NCBI RefSeq assembly: GCF_044761985.1
Contig: NZ_JBIWDK010000002.1
Span: 434,001 to 498,000 of the forward strand
From: Peribacillus sp044761985
GTDB lineage: Bacteria; Bacillota; Bacilli; Bacillales; DSM-1321
DNA length: 64,000 nucleotides
Reading direction: 5' to 3'
Part shown: piece after piece, positions 26,138 to 34,680 of the stretch
How the letters are laid out: every line of letters begins with the position of its first letter
Numbering within the stretch: position 1 is the stretch's first letter
Made by a program: the position numbers and the translations under genes
The notes under the pieces: model-generated
The model's database searches: none
The model's input: the letters and a program-made list of their open reading frames with translations, nothing else
Told to the model about the DNA's origin: nothing

Positions 26138-27379
26138 TTAGAATGAAGGATACAAATCGAATTTACTTGTCAAAGCTTCAACGCGTTGTTTCGCTTCTTC
26201 AAGTTTCGCTTCATCTTCATTATTTTTCAAAACAAGACCAATGAGTGACGCAATTTCATCCATGTCTTCTAACCCGAAGCCACGAGAAGTCACGGCCGCC
26301 GTTCCGATACGGATACCACTTGTAACGAATGGTTTTTCCGGATCATAAGGAATTGCGTTTTTATTGACGGTGATTCCGATTTCATCCAATGCTTTTTCTG
26401 CAATCTTTCCTGTAAGTCCTGTTGAACGAACATCAAGTAAGATTAAATGATTATCCGTACCGTCAGATACAAGCGTGAATCCTTCTTTCTTAAGACCTTC
26501 ACCCAAGCGTTTAGCATTATCGATGATTTGTTGAGCATATCCTTTAAAATCATCTTGAAGCGCTTCACCGAATGCCACTGCCTTAGCCGCAATAACATGC
26601 ATTAACGGGCCGCCTTGAATACCAGGGAAGATAGATTTATCGATTTTCTTGCCGAACTCTTCTTTACAAATAATCATTCCGCCACGTGGTCCGCGAAGTG
26701 TTTTATGGGTTGTTGTCGTTACGAAATCAGCATATGGAACTGGGCTTGGATGCAAACCTGCAGCCACTAAACCGGCGATATGTGCCATGTCCACCATTAA
26801 ATATGCTCCAACTTCATCGGCAATTTCACGGAAGCGTTTAAAGTCAATTTCACGTGGATATGCGCTAGCACCCGCTACGATCAATTTCGGTTTATGCTGA
26901 CGGGCTTTTTCCAATACATCATTATAATCGATACGGTGATCTTTTTCGTCCACACCATATTCAACGAAGTTATAGTTCACTCCACTGAAGTTAACAGGAC
27001 TGCCGTGCGTTAAGTGGCCACCATGGGAAAGGTTCATCCCAAGCACTGTGTCACCTGTTTGAAGAACAGTAAAGTAAACGGCCATATTCGCTTGGGCACC
27101 AGAGTGAGGTTGTACATTTACATACTCGCCACCAAATATTTCCTTTGCGCGATCGCGTGCCAAGTCTTCTACGATGTCGACATATTCACATCCACCATAG
27201 TAACGTTTTCCAGGATACCCTTCAGCATATTTATTCGTTAGAACAGATCCTTGAGCCTCCATGACAGCTTCACTAACGAAGTTCTCAGATGCAATAAGCT
27301 CAATCTTGCTTCTTTGTCGCCCTAATTCCAGTTGGATTGCGTTAAATACTTGTTCATCTTGTTTTGCCAAACGATTCAT
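26138..27379 (-). CDS. glyA: Serine hydroxymethyltransferase
   Basis: PLP enzyme converting serine and tetrahydrofolate to glycine and 5,10-methylene-THF, the main one-carbon source. The 413-residue protein shows EGYPGKRYYGGCEYVD near the N-terminus and the PLP-lysine motif TTTHKTLRGPRGG. I start at the ATG at 27379 (MNRLAKQDEQ), with GGAGGAG 7 nt upstream. A PurR-like operator lies about 155 nt upstream (27534-27568), in line with purine control of glyA in B. subtilis. Confidence 0.97.
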   Translation of the reverse strand: MNRLAKQDEQVFNAIQLELGRQRSKIELIASENFVSEAVMEAQGSVLTNKYAEGYPGKRYYGGCEYVDIVEDLARDRAKEIFGGEYVNVQPHSGAQANMAVYFTVLQTGDTVLGMNLSHGGHLTHGSPVNFSGVNYNFVEYGVDEKDHRIDYNDVLEKARQHKPKLIVAGASAYPREIDFKRFREIADEVGAYLMVDMAHIAGLVAAGLHPSPVPYADFVTTTTHKTLRGPRGGMIICKEEFGKKIDKSIFPGIQGGPLMHVIAAKAVAFGEALQDDFKGYAQQIIDNAKRLGEGLKKEGFTLVSDGTDNHLILLDVRSTGLTGKIAEKALDEIGITVNKNAIPYDPEKPFVTSGIRIGTAAVTSRGFGLEDMDEIASLIGLVLKNNEDEAKLEEAKQRVEALTSKFDLYPSF

Positions 27380-27492
27380 TCCGTAACTCCTCCTCAAATT
27401 GTGCGGGATTATTCGCTTTTTCCATTATGTACAACATGCCCTCAAAAGGACATGAAAAAGCCTCAGCTATAATTGTTTGAAAATTCTACTCT

Positions 27493-27501
27493 ATTTTAAC
27501 A
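27493..27501 (-). promoter_or_regulatory. glyA: Candidate extended -10 of glyA
   Basis: TGTTAAAAT on minus is an extended -10 element (TG-N-TAAAAT) without a convincing -35. Transcription would start near 27486, giving a leader of about 105 nt. Confidence 0.4.
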
Positions 27502-27526
27502 TGTCTATTTTAGAAGTGGTAGTTTA

Positions 27527-27575
27527 TTTTTATCGAATATTCCTTCTATAATATTAAAATATTGTTCGTATTTTA
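27527..27575 (-). promoter_or_regulatory. Candidate PurR operator upstream of glyA
   Basis: Two inverted CGAA cores (CGAA at 27534-27537, TTCG at 27565-27568) sit in AT-rich flanks. Read on minus, the second box AAATACGAACAAT differs from the PurBox consensus AWWWCCGAACWWT at one position; the first is weaker. The inter-core distance (27 nt) is slightly above the usual value. It lies about 50-80 nt upstream of the glyA -10. The rest of the 350-nt gap between ywlG and glyA is AT-rich and shows nothing else. Confidence 0.5.
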
Positions 27576-27682
27576 TAGAGTTTTCCCGAAAAAACCCTTA
27601 GTATCCTTAGATTTAATCAGCAAAAAAACATTTTCCATACAATCAATTTGCGATTATTTAAGATTGTTCCTCTGTTATTTGA

Positions 27683-27714
27683 AAACAGCATCCCCTCATT
27701 AAAGGAATGCTGTT
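27683..27714 (-). terminator. Possible terminator after ywlG
   Basis: AACAGCAT / ATGCTGTT arms with partial pairing inside, then TTTTC on minus, 15 nt past the ywlG stop. Moderate quality. Confidence 0.5.
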
Positions 27715-27728
27715 CGCCTTTTTAATTA

Positions 27729-28322
27729 TCATGTACAACTCTTATTTACAGAAGCAGCTTGATAAACGGCCCGTTCCCCACCAATTAGTTTAGGACGGGT
27801 TCTAGCCATTGTCACATGGGCATGGCCTATTTCCTTAATGGATGTTCTAACTGGAACAGCTACATGTTTCAAATGCATGCCGATAAACGTATCGCCAATA
27901 TCAATCCCTGCATCCGCCTTGATGTGCTCGACAACTACAGCATCATCCCATTGCTGATAAGCGTGGGTGGCCATTGACCCTCCAGCTGTGCGTACGGGTA
28001 CAACCGCAACTTCTTCATAGCCTCGTGAATCCGCCGACTCCCTTGGGAGGACGAGCGCCCTATTCAAGTGTTCACAACACTGATAGGCAACCTGCACTCC
28101 GGTTTCTTCTTGAAATTCCTTCACTACAGAAAAAAGCATGCCCGCCACATCAACCGATCCTTCGGTACCAATCCGTTTCCCAGCCACTTCACTTGTAGAG
28201 CAACCAATTACAAGTAGCTGGCGCTTCCCTAAAGCGGCGGTTTCCTGGAACTCCTGTAACAGTTTTTGAAACTGGTTTTTCCATATCTCAAGCTCTTCTG
28301 ATAATAAAGCATCACTTGTCAT
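27729..28322 (-). CDS. ywlG: YwlG family protein (DUF436 / TIGR01440)
   Basis: The 197-residue protein has the family blocks LLVIGCSTSEVAGKRIGTEG, YQCCEHLNRALVLPRESA and GIDIGDTFIGMHLKHVAVPV. The function is unknown; the fold is reported as a thiamine-pyrophosphate-like or related alpha/beta fold only by family annotation, so I assign none. Position between rpiB and glyA is as in B. subtilis. The ATG has AAGGA about 10 nt upstream. Confidence 0.93.
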   Translation of the reverse strand: MTSDALLSEELEIWKNQFQKLLQEFQETAALGKRQLLVIGCSTSEVAGKRIGTEGSVDVAGMLFSVVKEFQEETGVQVAYQCCEHLNRALVLPRESADSRGYEEVAVVPVRTAGGSMATHAYQQWDDAVVVEHIKADAGIDIGDTFIGMHLKHVAVPVRTSIKEIGHAHVTMARTRPKLIGGERAVYQAASVNKSCT

Positions 28323-28380
28323 GAAAAACGCATCCTTTCATTGTGGATACCTCGCATTAGCATTACGGATGATGAATGAC

Positions 28381-28827
28381 TTAGTTACTTTTGTCCTCAT
28401 ACTCTGCAATCTTGCCAATCCGATTTTGGTGACGACCGCCCTCAAATTCATAAGTCAACCATGTTTGGGCTATCTCCCTTGCAAGACCAGGCCCAATGAC
28501 ACGTTCCCCCATCGCTAACACATTGCTGTCATTATGCTGACGGGTTAATTTTGCACTATACACATCATGAACCAGCGCACAACGTATCCCTTTGACTTTA
28601 TTGGCAGCAATGCTCATTCCGATGCCTGTACCACAGATTAGGATGCCTCGATCAAATTCGCCTTTCGCCACTTTTTCAGCAACCGGCAGGGCAAAGTCGG
28701 GATAATCCACGGATGTACTGCATTCACAGCCGAAATCCTCATATGGAATATTCAACTCATTCATCAAGTTCTTTATTTCTTCACGGATTTGAATTCCTCC
28801 ATGGTCTGAAGCAATTGCAACTTTCAT
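28381..28827 (-). CDS. rpiB: Ribose-5-phosphate isomerase B
   Basis: Interconverts ribose 5-phosphate and ribulose 5-phosphate in the pentose phosphate pathway. The 148-residue protein begins VAIASDHGGIQIREEIK, with the sugar-phosphate-binding DHGG, and carries RGILICGTGIGMSIAANKVK, with the catalytic Cys of RpiB in CGTG. AGGAGG lies before the ATG. It equals B. subtilis ywlF. Members of the family can also act on allose 6-phosphate or galactose 6-phosphate, but the context favours RpiB. Confidence 0.94.
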   Translation of the reverse strand: MKVAIASDHGGIQIREEIKNLMNELNIPYEDFGCECSTSVDYPDFALPVAEKVAKGEFDRGILICGTGIGMSIAANKVKGIRCALVHDVYSAKLTRQHNDSNVLAMGERVIGPGLAREIAQTWLTYEFEGGRHQNRIGKIAEYEDKSN

Positions 28828-28911
28828 AATAAAGTCCTCCTAGATGTTCTCATTTATTTTTATTGTGTCACAAAGTTATGAAAAGATAAAGGGAAGCAGG
28901 TCCCCTCTATA

Positions 28912-28943
28912 CAAAAGCAGGAAATCAGCGACTGATTTCCTGC
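28912..28943 (-). terminator. Terminator after the chemoreceptor gene
   Basis: Perfect 12-bp stem GCAGGAAATCAG / CTGATTTCCTGC with a 3-nt loop, then TTTTGT on minus, 12 nt past the stop. Confidence 0.88.
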
Positions 28944-28954
28944 AAGGAAGCGGT

Positions 28955-30244
28955 TTACGTATGAAAACGGGTGATGGTCTGCTTAAGTTTGTCGGCTTGA
29001 TCCTTAAGTTCCATGGCCAACTTATCTACATTTTCCATAACGGAAGCCTGTTCATGGGTTGCAGCCGTGACTTCTTCTGCACCAGCGGATGTCTCTTCAG
29101 CAATGGCAGCGACTTCCTGTGACTGCCTGGATGTTTCCTCCACACTTTCCATCTGACGATCAACAAGCTCGGTAATATCCTTGACCGCTACGACAACGTT
29201 ATGTACCGTTTTTGTCATGCCTTCGATCGCTATGTCTGTATCGGTCCCTTTTTGCGCTTCTTTATTCGCCGATACCACCTGCTCACTGATTTGTTTGACG
29301 ACCGCCTGAACTTCAACTTGAATGTTTTGGATAAGACTTGAAATGCCCTGAACAGCTTTCGCGCTCTCATCCGCCAAGAGACGGACTTCCTCCGCTACAA
29401 CGGCAAATCCTTTACCGTGTTCTCCGGCTCGGGCTGCTTCAATCGAGGCATTCAAGGCCAAAAGGTTGGTCTGAGCTGCGATATCACCGACGAGTTCAAT
29501 GATTTGTTCTACCTTTTTCGCATTTTCCTCCAAGCGCTTCACCGTTTTGAGTGACTCTTGGTTTTCTTGAGCCAATTGTTTAATACCGGAAACCAAAGAA
29601 TTGACGACTTCCTTACTCTGAAACAGTTCTTCCGCCATTTCACTTGACAGTCCAACCGATGCCTTCGCCTTGCTTTGAACCTGCTGCGCAATCATGATGA
29701 CATCATCGATGGATTCAGCCGTATTCATGATGGAGACTGCCGAGTTGTCGGCACCTTTGGATATTTCTTCAATGGTCCTTGCGATGTTCTCAGCCTGGTC
29801 CGAAGCTCTCGAAGACTCTTGGGAGATATGAATGACTTTATTATTGGTCTCTTGAAAGTTCTCTTCAATGCTCTGTACCATTTCCCGGAGGTTAAACAGC
29901 ATCAAGTTAAAAGCCATGCCGAGTGAACGTATCTCATCATCCGCCTTCGATAGGACCACTTCTTCGTTAATGCTTCCTTGTGCTGCACTTAGAGCAACTT
30001 TTTCTAACCTTTGTAGTGGTTTAGTAATGACACCGGCTGCAAAAAAGGCGAGAAGGCCCGACCACATTATGCCTAGTAACAACGTAGCAATGCTAAAACT
30101 TATCGAACTGATATTTTCAAAAAACATTGGGTGTACAACGAAAATGAAAAATGCCGAGGTTGAATACGTGATTAAAGCAAGGACTGTAATGAAGACAACC
30201 AATTTCTTTCGTAAACCAAACTTATAATGTGCTCTTTCTGCCAT
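28955..30244 (-). CDS. Methyl-accepting chemotaxis protein without an extracellular sensor domain
   Basis: This is a 429-residue membrane chemoreceptor. Two helices lie at about 14-37 and 48-72 with only about 10 residues between them, so there is no ligand-binding domain outside the cell. A HAMP domain follows (about 73-125). The signalling domain has the conserved hairpin tip AGEHGKGFAVVAEEVRLLAD and flanking methylation-type helices rich in Glu/Gln. It should interact with CheA and CheW and may sense membrane state, or act through other receptors; that is inference. It interrupts the ywlE-rpiB pair of B. subtilis. GGGGGA lies before the ATG. Confidence 0.93.
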   Translation of the reverse strand: MAERAHYKFGLRKKLVVFITVLALITYSTSAFFIFVVHPMFFENISSISFSIATLLLGIMWSGLLAFFAAGVITKPLQRLEKVALSAAQGSINEEVVLSKADDEIRSLGMAFNLMLFNLREMVQSIEENFQETNNKVIHISQESSRASDQAENIARTIEEISKGADNSAVSIMNTAESIDDVIMIAQQVQSKAKASVGLSSEMAEELFQSKEVVNSLVSGIKQLAQENQESLKTVKRLEENAKKVEQIIELVGDIAAQTNLLALNASIEAARAGEHGKGFAVVAEEVRLLADESAKAVQGISSLIQNIQVEVQAVVKQISEQVVSANKEAQKGTDTDIAIEGMTKTVHNVVVAVKDITELVDRQMESVEETSRQSQEVAAIAEETSAGAEEVTAATHEQASVMENVDKLAMELKDQADKLKQTITRFHT

Positions 30245-30263
30245 TCTCTTTCCCCCTGTAGAC

Positions 30264-30707
30264 TTACTCTTTGAGCCTTTTAACCAATTCTACAATTAAA
30301 CCATGAAGCTCCTTGAACGTTTCCCGATACAGGTTTTCCGAACCGCCAAACGGATCTAGTATGTCTTTATCATATTTATCGTCCTGAATGAATTCTTTTA
30401 AAGTGAAAGTTTTGTGATCTATGGTTGGGAATGTATTCAGAATGACCGATTTATGTCCTTCCGTCATCGTAAAAATATGTGTGGCCCAGTCTAAATCCTG
30501 CTGGGATAATAGTGTGGAGCGATGGTGATTCCACATATCATTTTCGTCCAATACTCTTTTGGCATATTCTGATGCGTCCTGACCAGGTGTAGCATATACG
30601 CCTGCGGACCTCACTTCGATGCCCGATATGTTCTTACTTTTTAAAATTGCTTCTGCCATGGGGCTCCTGCACGTGTTACCGGTGCATACAAACAATACTC
30701 GGATCAT
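30264..30707 (-). CDS. ywlE: Protein-arginine phosphatase
   Basis: Low-molecular-weight phosphatase, 147 residues, that reverses McsB arginine phosphorylation. The P-loop CTGNTCRSPMAEA has nucleophile Cys8 and Thr12; that Thr is the residue giving arginine specificity in B. subtilis YwlE (Thr11), where tyrosine phosphatases have Ile. The general-acid region ILDPFGGSENLYRETFKEL is present. AAAAGGAGG lies before the ATG. The substrates and the McsB partner are not in this window. Confidence 0.93.
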   Translation of the reverse strand: MIRVLFVCTGNTCRSPMAEAILKSKNISGIEVRSAGVYATPGQDASEYAKRVLDENDMWNHHRSTLLSQQDLDWATHIFTMTEGHKSVILNTFPTIDHKTFTLKEFIQDDKYDKDILDPFGGSENLYRETFKELHGLIVELVKRLKE

Positions 30708-30862
30708 ATGTAACGCCTCCTTTTTTATTCATTATAAGGCATAGATCCAATTTGAATAGTCCGTCTAAAAGCCTACTCTTAATTAAAATAACATAAAAAA
30801 CATCGATAATTTTAATAAAATAAGGCGATTTTATAAACCTTTTTACCTAGTCCTGATAAAAA

Positions 30863-30892
30863 TAAAAACCGCTCCGGCATTCGGAACAGTTT
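30863..30892 (-). terminator. Terminator after mntP
   Basis: Stem around TCCG/CGGA extending to AACtGt/gCgGtT, then a T run on minus, 30 nt past the mntP stop. Confidence 0.8.
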
Positions 30893-30921
30893 GATGATGA
30901 AAAGATAGGATATGAATATGT

Positions 30922-31488
30922 CTAAAAAGAGAATAATAGCTTTAAGCCGAATGCACATAGAATACTTCCACCAAGGATCTCACTGTATACTCCCAAGAGT
31001 CCCTGCATCTTTCTCCCAAGCAGAAGTCCCGCCCACGTTAAAAGAGTGGCGGCAAGGCCAAAGCATAAAATGGTCACGAGCGTTTTCGCCCCATAGATTC
31101 CGAGAGTCAAACCCACTGAAAAACTATCCAGGCTCACCCCAAGCGCAAATATGAGCAACCCTTTTCCCACCGGGGCAAGTAGTTTTTGATCTCTGCTCCC
31201 TGATTCATTCACCTTCCCGGGTAGGAACATCTGGATGCCAAGAAAAATCAACAAGAGGCCGCCCGCATATGTAGCAAAAGTTCCGAATTTATCAGAGATA
31301 AAACGCCCCGCCCCCATTCCAAGCAACGGCATCCATACATGAAAAAAACCGACTGTCAGCCCGATGAAGAAAATCTGCCTCAGCCTTAGCTTGAACATGC
31401 CCATTCCCAATCCCACAGAAAAGGCGTCCATGCCTAACGCAAAAGCCATGATCAATAAGGTGATGATTTCCCCAGAAACCGTATTCAT
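30922..31488 (-). CDS. mntP: Manganese efflux pump MntP
   Basis: The 188-residue protein has six predicted helices in two inverted DUF204 repeats. Each carries the acidic motif of the family: ALGMDAFSVGLGMG near the N-terminus and LGVSLDSFSVGLTLGI in the second half. It exports Mn2+ and protects against excess. It corresponds to B. subtilis ywlD/mntP. No Mn riboswitch (yybP-ykoY type) is evident in the short gap to ywlC. Confidence 0.92.
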   Translation of the reverse strand: MNTVSGEIITLLIMAFALGMDAFSVGLGMGMFKLRLRQIFFIGLTVGFFHVWMPLLGMGAGRFISDKFGTFATYAGGLLLIFLGIQMFLPGKVNESGSRDQKLLAPVGKGLLIFALGVSLDSFSVGLTLGIYGAKTLVTILCFGLAATLLTWAGLLLGRKMQGLLGVYSEILGGSILCAFGLKLLFSF

Positions 31489-31575
31489 TCCAACCCCCCT
31501 CGGACGTGCCTACTACATGTTATGCATGTCCGAAAAGAAATAGAAGGAAAAATCCTGTGTTTTAGCTTTGATTAT

Positions 31576-32619
31576 CTATCCCTCGATAGTTTGGTGACCG
31601 GCAGCTTTAACGAGCCTGTTCATGATGGCAACGCCAATCCCGGACTCCGGAAACATTTCGCTAAAGATGATATCCGTATCAAGGGCATCAAATTGTCTTA
31701 ACGTATCGTACAACCCGGCTGCAACCGTATGCAAGTCTGCCAATGATCCAGGCGCTATGACATAATCCGCTTTATATTCAGGTTGATGCTCAGTAGAACA
31801 TATGACGCCAACTTTCAGCCCATCTTTTCTTTTTTCATCCACAAGTCTTTGAAGAAAAGCTTGATTGCCCTTCACTAAAAAAAGTGGCGCTTTCGGTGCA
31901 TAATGTGTATATTTCATTCCCGGTGCTTTTGGGGCCGCATCTTTACTTTTCAAAGCGACATCATGCCTTACCGTACCGATGACCGCTTCGATTTGTTCGA
32001 GTGTAATCCCACCGGGTCTTAATATAACCGGGGTTTCTACGGTACAATCAAGCACCGTGGACTCAACGCCTACCCCTGTTGCCCCGCCGTCGACGATACC
32101 TGCAATTCGACCTACCAAATCATCTTCGACATGCTTAGCGGTAGTCGGGCTCGGTTTCCCCGAAGTATTTGCACTCGGTGCCGCTATCGGCAAGCCACTC
32201 TCCTTAATAAGGGCCAAGGCAATCGGATGATTCGGCATCCTGATTGCAACGGACTCCAAGCCAGCTGTCACTATGTCCGACAACTTTCCAGGTTTTCGTT
32301 TCATAATGAGAGTCAATGGCCCCGGCCAAAACTCATCCATCAGTTTCCTTGCTTGTTCTGGGACCTCTTCAACTATCTCGTTTAATTGCTTCTCAGAAGC
32401 GATGTGGACAATCAATGGATTGTCACTTGGTCGCCCCTTTGCTTCGAACACCTTTTTTACCGCTTCATCACTTTTTGCATTAGCTCCCAAGCCGTAAACG
32501 GTTTCAGTAGGAAAGGCTACCACCTGATTGGCCTCTAATAATTCGGCCGATTGTATGATCTGGGGATAACTTTGTAAATTATCCACATCTTTATCCACTA
32601 ACCAGACTTTCGTTTCCAT
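31576..32619 (-). CDS. ywlC: L-threonylcarbamoyladenylate synthase (Sua5 type)
   Basis: Makes threonylcarbamoyl-AMP from threonine, bicarbonate and ATP for the t6A37 modification of ANN-decoding tRNAs. The YrdC/TsaC domain (about 15-200) includes VVAFPTETVYGLGANAKSDE, KGRPSDNPLIVHI and GLPIAAPSANTSGKPSPT. A C-terminal Sua5 domain follows (about 245-347). I start at the ATG at 32619 (347 residues), with GAAGGTG 6 nt upstream. The gap on its 5' side carries a DnaA-box cluster. Confidence 0.94.
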   Translation of the reverse strand: METKVWLVDKDVDNLQSYPQIIQSAELLEANQVVAFPTETVYGLGANAKSDEAVKKVFEAKGRPSDNPLIVHIASEKQLNEIVEEVPEQARKLMDEFWPGPLTLIMKRKPGKLSDIVTAGLESVAIRMPNHPIALALIKESGLPIAAPSANTSGKPSPTTAKHVEDDLVGRIAGIVDGGATGVGVESTVLDCTVETPVILRPGGITLEQIEAVIGTVRHDVALKSKDAAPKAPGMKYTHYAPKAPLFLVKGNQAFLQRLVDEKRKDGLKVGVICSTEHQPEYKADYVIAPGSLADLHTVAAGLYDTLRQFDALDTDIIFSEMFPESGIGVAIMNRLVKAAGHQTIEG

Positions 32620-32755
32620 TATTAACACCTTCACTTTTTTACTTATCTTATTTTTGATAATTGCTTATATATGAACGGTTTTTCAGCCGTTTTAGATGGT
32701 TTTTGCTTAAAAGATACTTTGAAAGTATAAAAGAAGTATACACAATATTCAAGTG

Positions 32756-32861
32756 TTATCCACAAATTGTGGGTAACTACAAGTAAACTGTGGATAATAT
32801 TGTGGATATTGGCCATTAAAGACTGACTTTTTCGATATTTTGTTAATATGCCTGTGGATAT
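32756..32861. promoter_or_regulatory. DnaA-box cluster between spoIIR and ywlC
   Basis: Five 9-mers match the DnaA box TTATCCACA within 106 bp: perfect at 32756-32764 (plus) and 32789-32797 (minus), and with one mismatch at 32768-32776, 32801-32809 and 32853-32861 (all minus). Starts are spaced 12 bp within each of the first two pairs and 33 bp between pairs. I recall that DnaA-binding studies in B. subtilis list a cluster at ywlC, so this appears conserved. Such clusters titrate DnaA and restrain initiation. The rest of this 290-bp gap holds no gene I accept. Confidence 0.88.
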
Positions 32862-32911
32862 GTACGGTTTTCCCTTTCTAAACCTGAAAATTGGGGACAG
32901 TTGCCCCCATT

Positions 32912-33691
32912 TCAAAAAATCTCATGGAAAATTTCCGCAAAAAGTGACTTCACTTCAACTTCGGATTCATCTTCTCCGTCGTACACTTGTTGTCCCTTAT
33001 CGGCAGAGGCCGTATATTCGGCATTCTCTACTTCTTCATCCTCTTCTCTCCCCTCCTCCTTCGCCCCTTCTACTATCTTATCCTTCGTTTTTGCTTTCGT
33101 GTCCTTTACAGCCGCGGACACTTTTGCCTTTTCCACCGTCACCGTTTCCTTTTCTTCATCCTCTACAATAGGACTTTGGCTTACTGCCGTACCGTTTGAA
33201 AAATCAAGGAAGCATAATGGAGGAAACAACACACACCACCAGTTAGCCCCTTCCCCTTCACCAAGCGTAATGATCACCGCTTCGTACTCACCTGCAGGGT
33301 ATAAATACTGGCCATAAAGCTTTGTGGGAAACTCCGCTTGTCCAAAATCCACGGAAACGGACTGCTCCAAACCATTCTCCTTTACCACTTCTCTGGCCGT
33401 GGCCTCAATATCACCCAAATGGGATTGAATTACTTTTCTCGCTTCATCTAATGAGGTAAGATCTTTTACCCACTCGGTAATATCGGCATTCACTTCGTCA
33501 CGGATCAGGCGTTTAACGGATTGGTCCGCTTCCTTATCGCTGTTAGCCAAAATCCTAAGACGAATCGCCTCATCCGGTATGACCATGGTCGCCTCGGTTC
33601 CGACCGCTTCCGCTTTCGGCATGTATATACTTATAATCGTTCCTATTGTTAAGATTAATAGATAAATAATGGCTAAATGTTTAGTTTTCAT
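32912..33691 (-). CDS. spoIIR: Stage II sporulation protein R
   Basis: Secreted forespore signal that triggers SpoIIGA to process pro-sigma-E in the mother cell. The 259-residue protein has a signal peptide (about 5-27), then DEAIRLRILANSDKEADQSV and NWWCVLFPPLCFLDFSNGTA, the diagnostic block. After it comes a charged region (about 185-245) rich in Glu, Lys and Asp that is longer than in B. subtilis (224 residues in all). I choose the ATG at 33691, because a sigma-F promoter at 33716-33745 overlaps the longer frame to 33727. Confidence 0.93.
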   Translation of the reverse strand: MKTKHLAIIYLLILTIGTIISIYMPKAEAVGTEATMVIPDEAIRLRILANSDKEADQSVKRLIRDEVNADITEWVKDLTSLDEARKVIQSHLGDIEATAREVVKENGLEQSVSVDFGQAEFPTKLYGQYLYPAGEYEAVIITLGEGEGANWWCVLFPPLCFLDFSNGTAVSQSPIVEDEEKETVTVEKAKVSAAVKDTKAKTKDKIVEGAKEEGREEDEEVENAEYTASADKGQQVYDGEDESEVEVKSLFAEIFHEIF

Positions 33692-33715
33692 TACTCTCGC
33701 CCCCCTCATACAAAC

Positions 33716-33745
33716 TAGTCTCGCCAATACCCGGCTATCTTAAAC
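33716..33745 (-). promoter_or_regulatory. Sigma-F promoter of spoIIR
   Basis: GTTTA (33745-33741), a 15-nt spacer and GGCGAGACTA (33725-33716) match the sigma-F consensus (GyWTA, 15, GGnRAnAnTw) at every position. The start of transcription would be near 33709, 18 nt before the spoIIR ATG. spoIIR is a known sigma-F gene. Confidence 0.8.
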
Positions 33746-33810
33746 TAGTAAATATGATTTAAGGTTCACGATTTTCCAAAAGGAAAAAATCCGTCCCCAA
33801 CGGAGACGAA

Positions 33811-34680
33811 TCAACTCAATATAGCAAAGACCATCCGATCTTTCCCATTAATATCATGTTCAACGGAAACATCCGCGTGCACAAACGTTTCTTTCAGTAA
33901 TCCAGCCACAGCTTTCCCTTGTCCTGCCCCCACTTCAAAACCGATGAAACCAGGCACTTGCATGACTTGCGGCAATTGTTCCATAAACCGGCGGTAAAAA
34001 TCGAGTCCATCGACACCTGCAAATAAAGCACGATGGGGCTCATGATCCGTTACGACCGTAGACATCGTCTTTTCATCTTCATCCGGGATATATGGAGGAT
34101 TCGATAAAAGGATGTCCACCTTCTTATTTTGCTGGATGAAGGGCTGAAGTAAATCACCTTGGATAAATTGCACATCCGCATCCAGTAATCCAGCATTCCT
34201 TCGCGCCACCTCAAGTGAAGGTGCTGCGATATCCGTGGCCGTCACGTGCAGTCTTGGTTCCTCCAGTTTCATCGTTATGGCAATTGCTCCACTACCCGTC
34301 CCGATATCTGCCATATTCAGCTTCTGGGCCCCTTTAAAAATGCCGGGAAGTTTTCGAAGCGTATAGTATATCAATTCTTCCGTTTCCGGTCTGGGAATCA
34401 ATACTTCTTCATTCACAAGGAAGGTACGGCCATAAAACTCCTCGCTTCCGATTATATACTGGACCGGTTCTCCTTTTACGTGTTGCGCCACTCCCGACTT
34501 GAATTGTTCAAGCTGTTCTGGACTGAGTTCTGTGTGCAGATTGGCCAAAAGTTGCGATCTCGTCTGTTTTAAATAATGTTGCAGCAAAATCTCTCCCGCA
34601 TTGGCATCGCGACCATTCTCCATTAAAAAAGAAGAAGCCCACTTCAGGGCTTCATATACTTTCACAACCGGATTATTCAT
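33811..34680 (-). CDS. prmC: Peptide chain release factor N5-glutamine methyltransferase
   Basis: Methylates the Gln of the GGQ motif in release factors. The 289-residue protein has an N-terminal helical domain that docks on the factor and a Rossmann methyltransferase domain with DIGTGSGAIAI (SAM site) and the catalytic LLSNPPYIPDE. The start at 34680 overlaps the prfA stop (ATGAATAA) and has GGA about 8 nt upstream; an ATG two codons earlier is possible. The overlap couples the enzyme to its substrate PrfA. Confidence 0.94.
   Translation of the reverse strand: MNNPVVKVYEALKWASSFLMENGRDANAGEILLQHYLKQTRSQLLANLHTELSPEQLEQFKSGVAQHVKGEPVQYIIGSEEFYGRTFLVNEEVLIPRPETEELIYYTLRKLPGIFKGAQKLNMADIGTGSGAIAITMKLEEPRLHVTATDIAAPSLEVARRNAGLLDADVQFIQGDLLQPFIQQNKKVDILLSNPPYIPDEDEKTMSTVVTDHEPHRALFAGVDGLDFYRRFMEQLPQVMQVPGFIGFEVGAGQGKAVAGLLKETFVHADVSVEHDINGKDRMVFAILS

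Noticed and set aside
32643..32915. Minus-strand 90-codon frame between ywlC and spoIIR
   Set aside because: No ribosome site, no recognisable motif, and it runs over the DnaA-box cluster.
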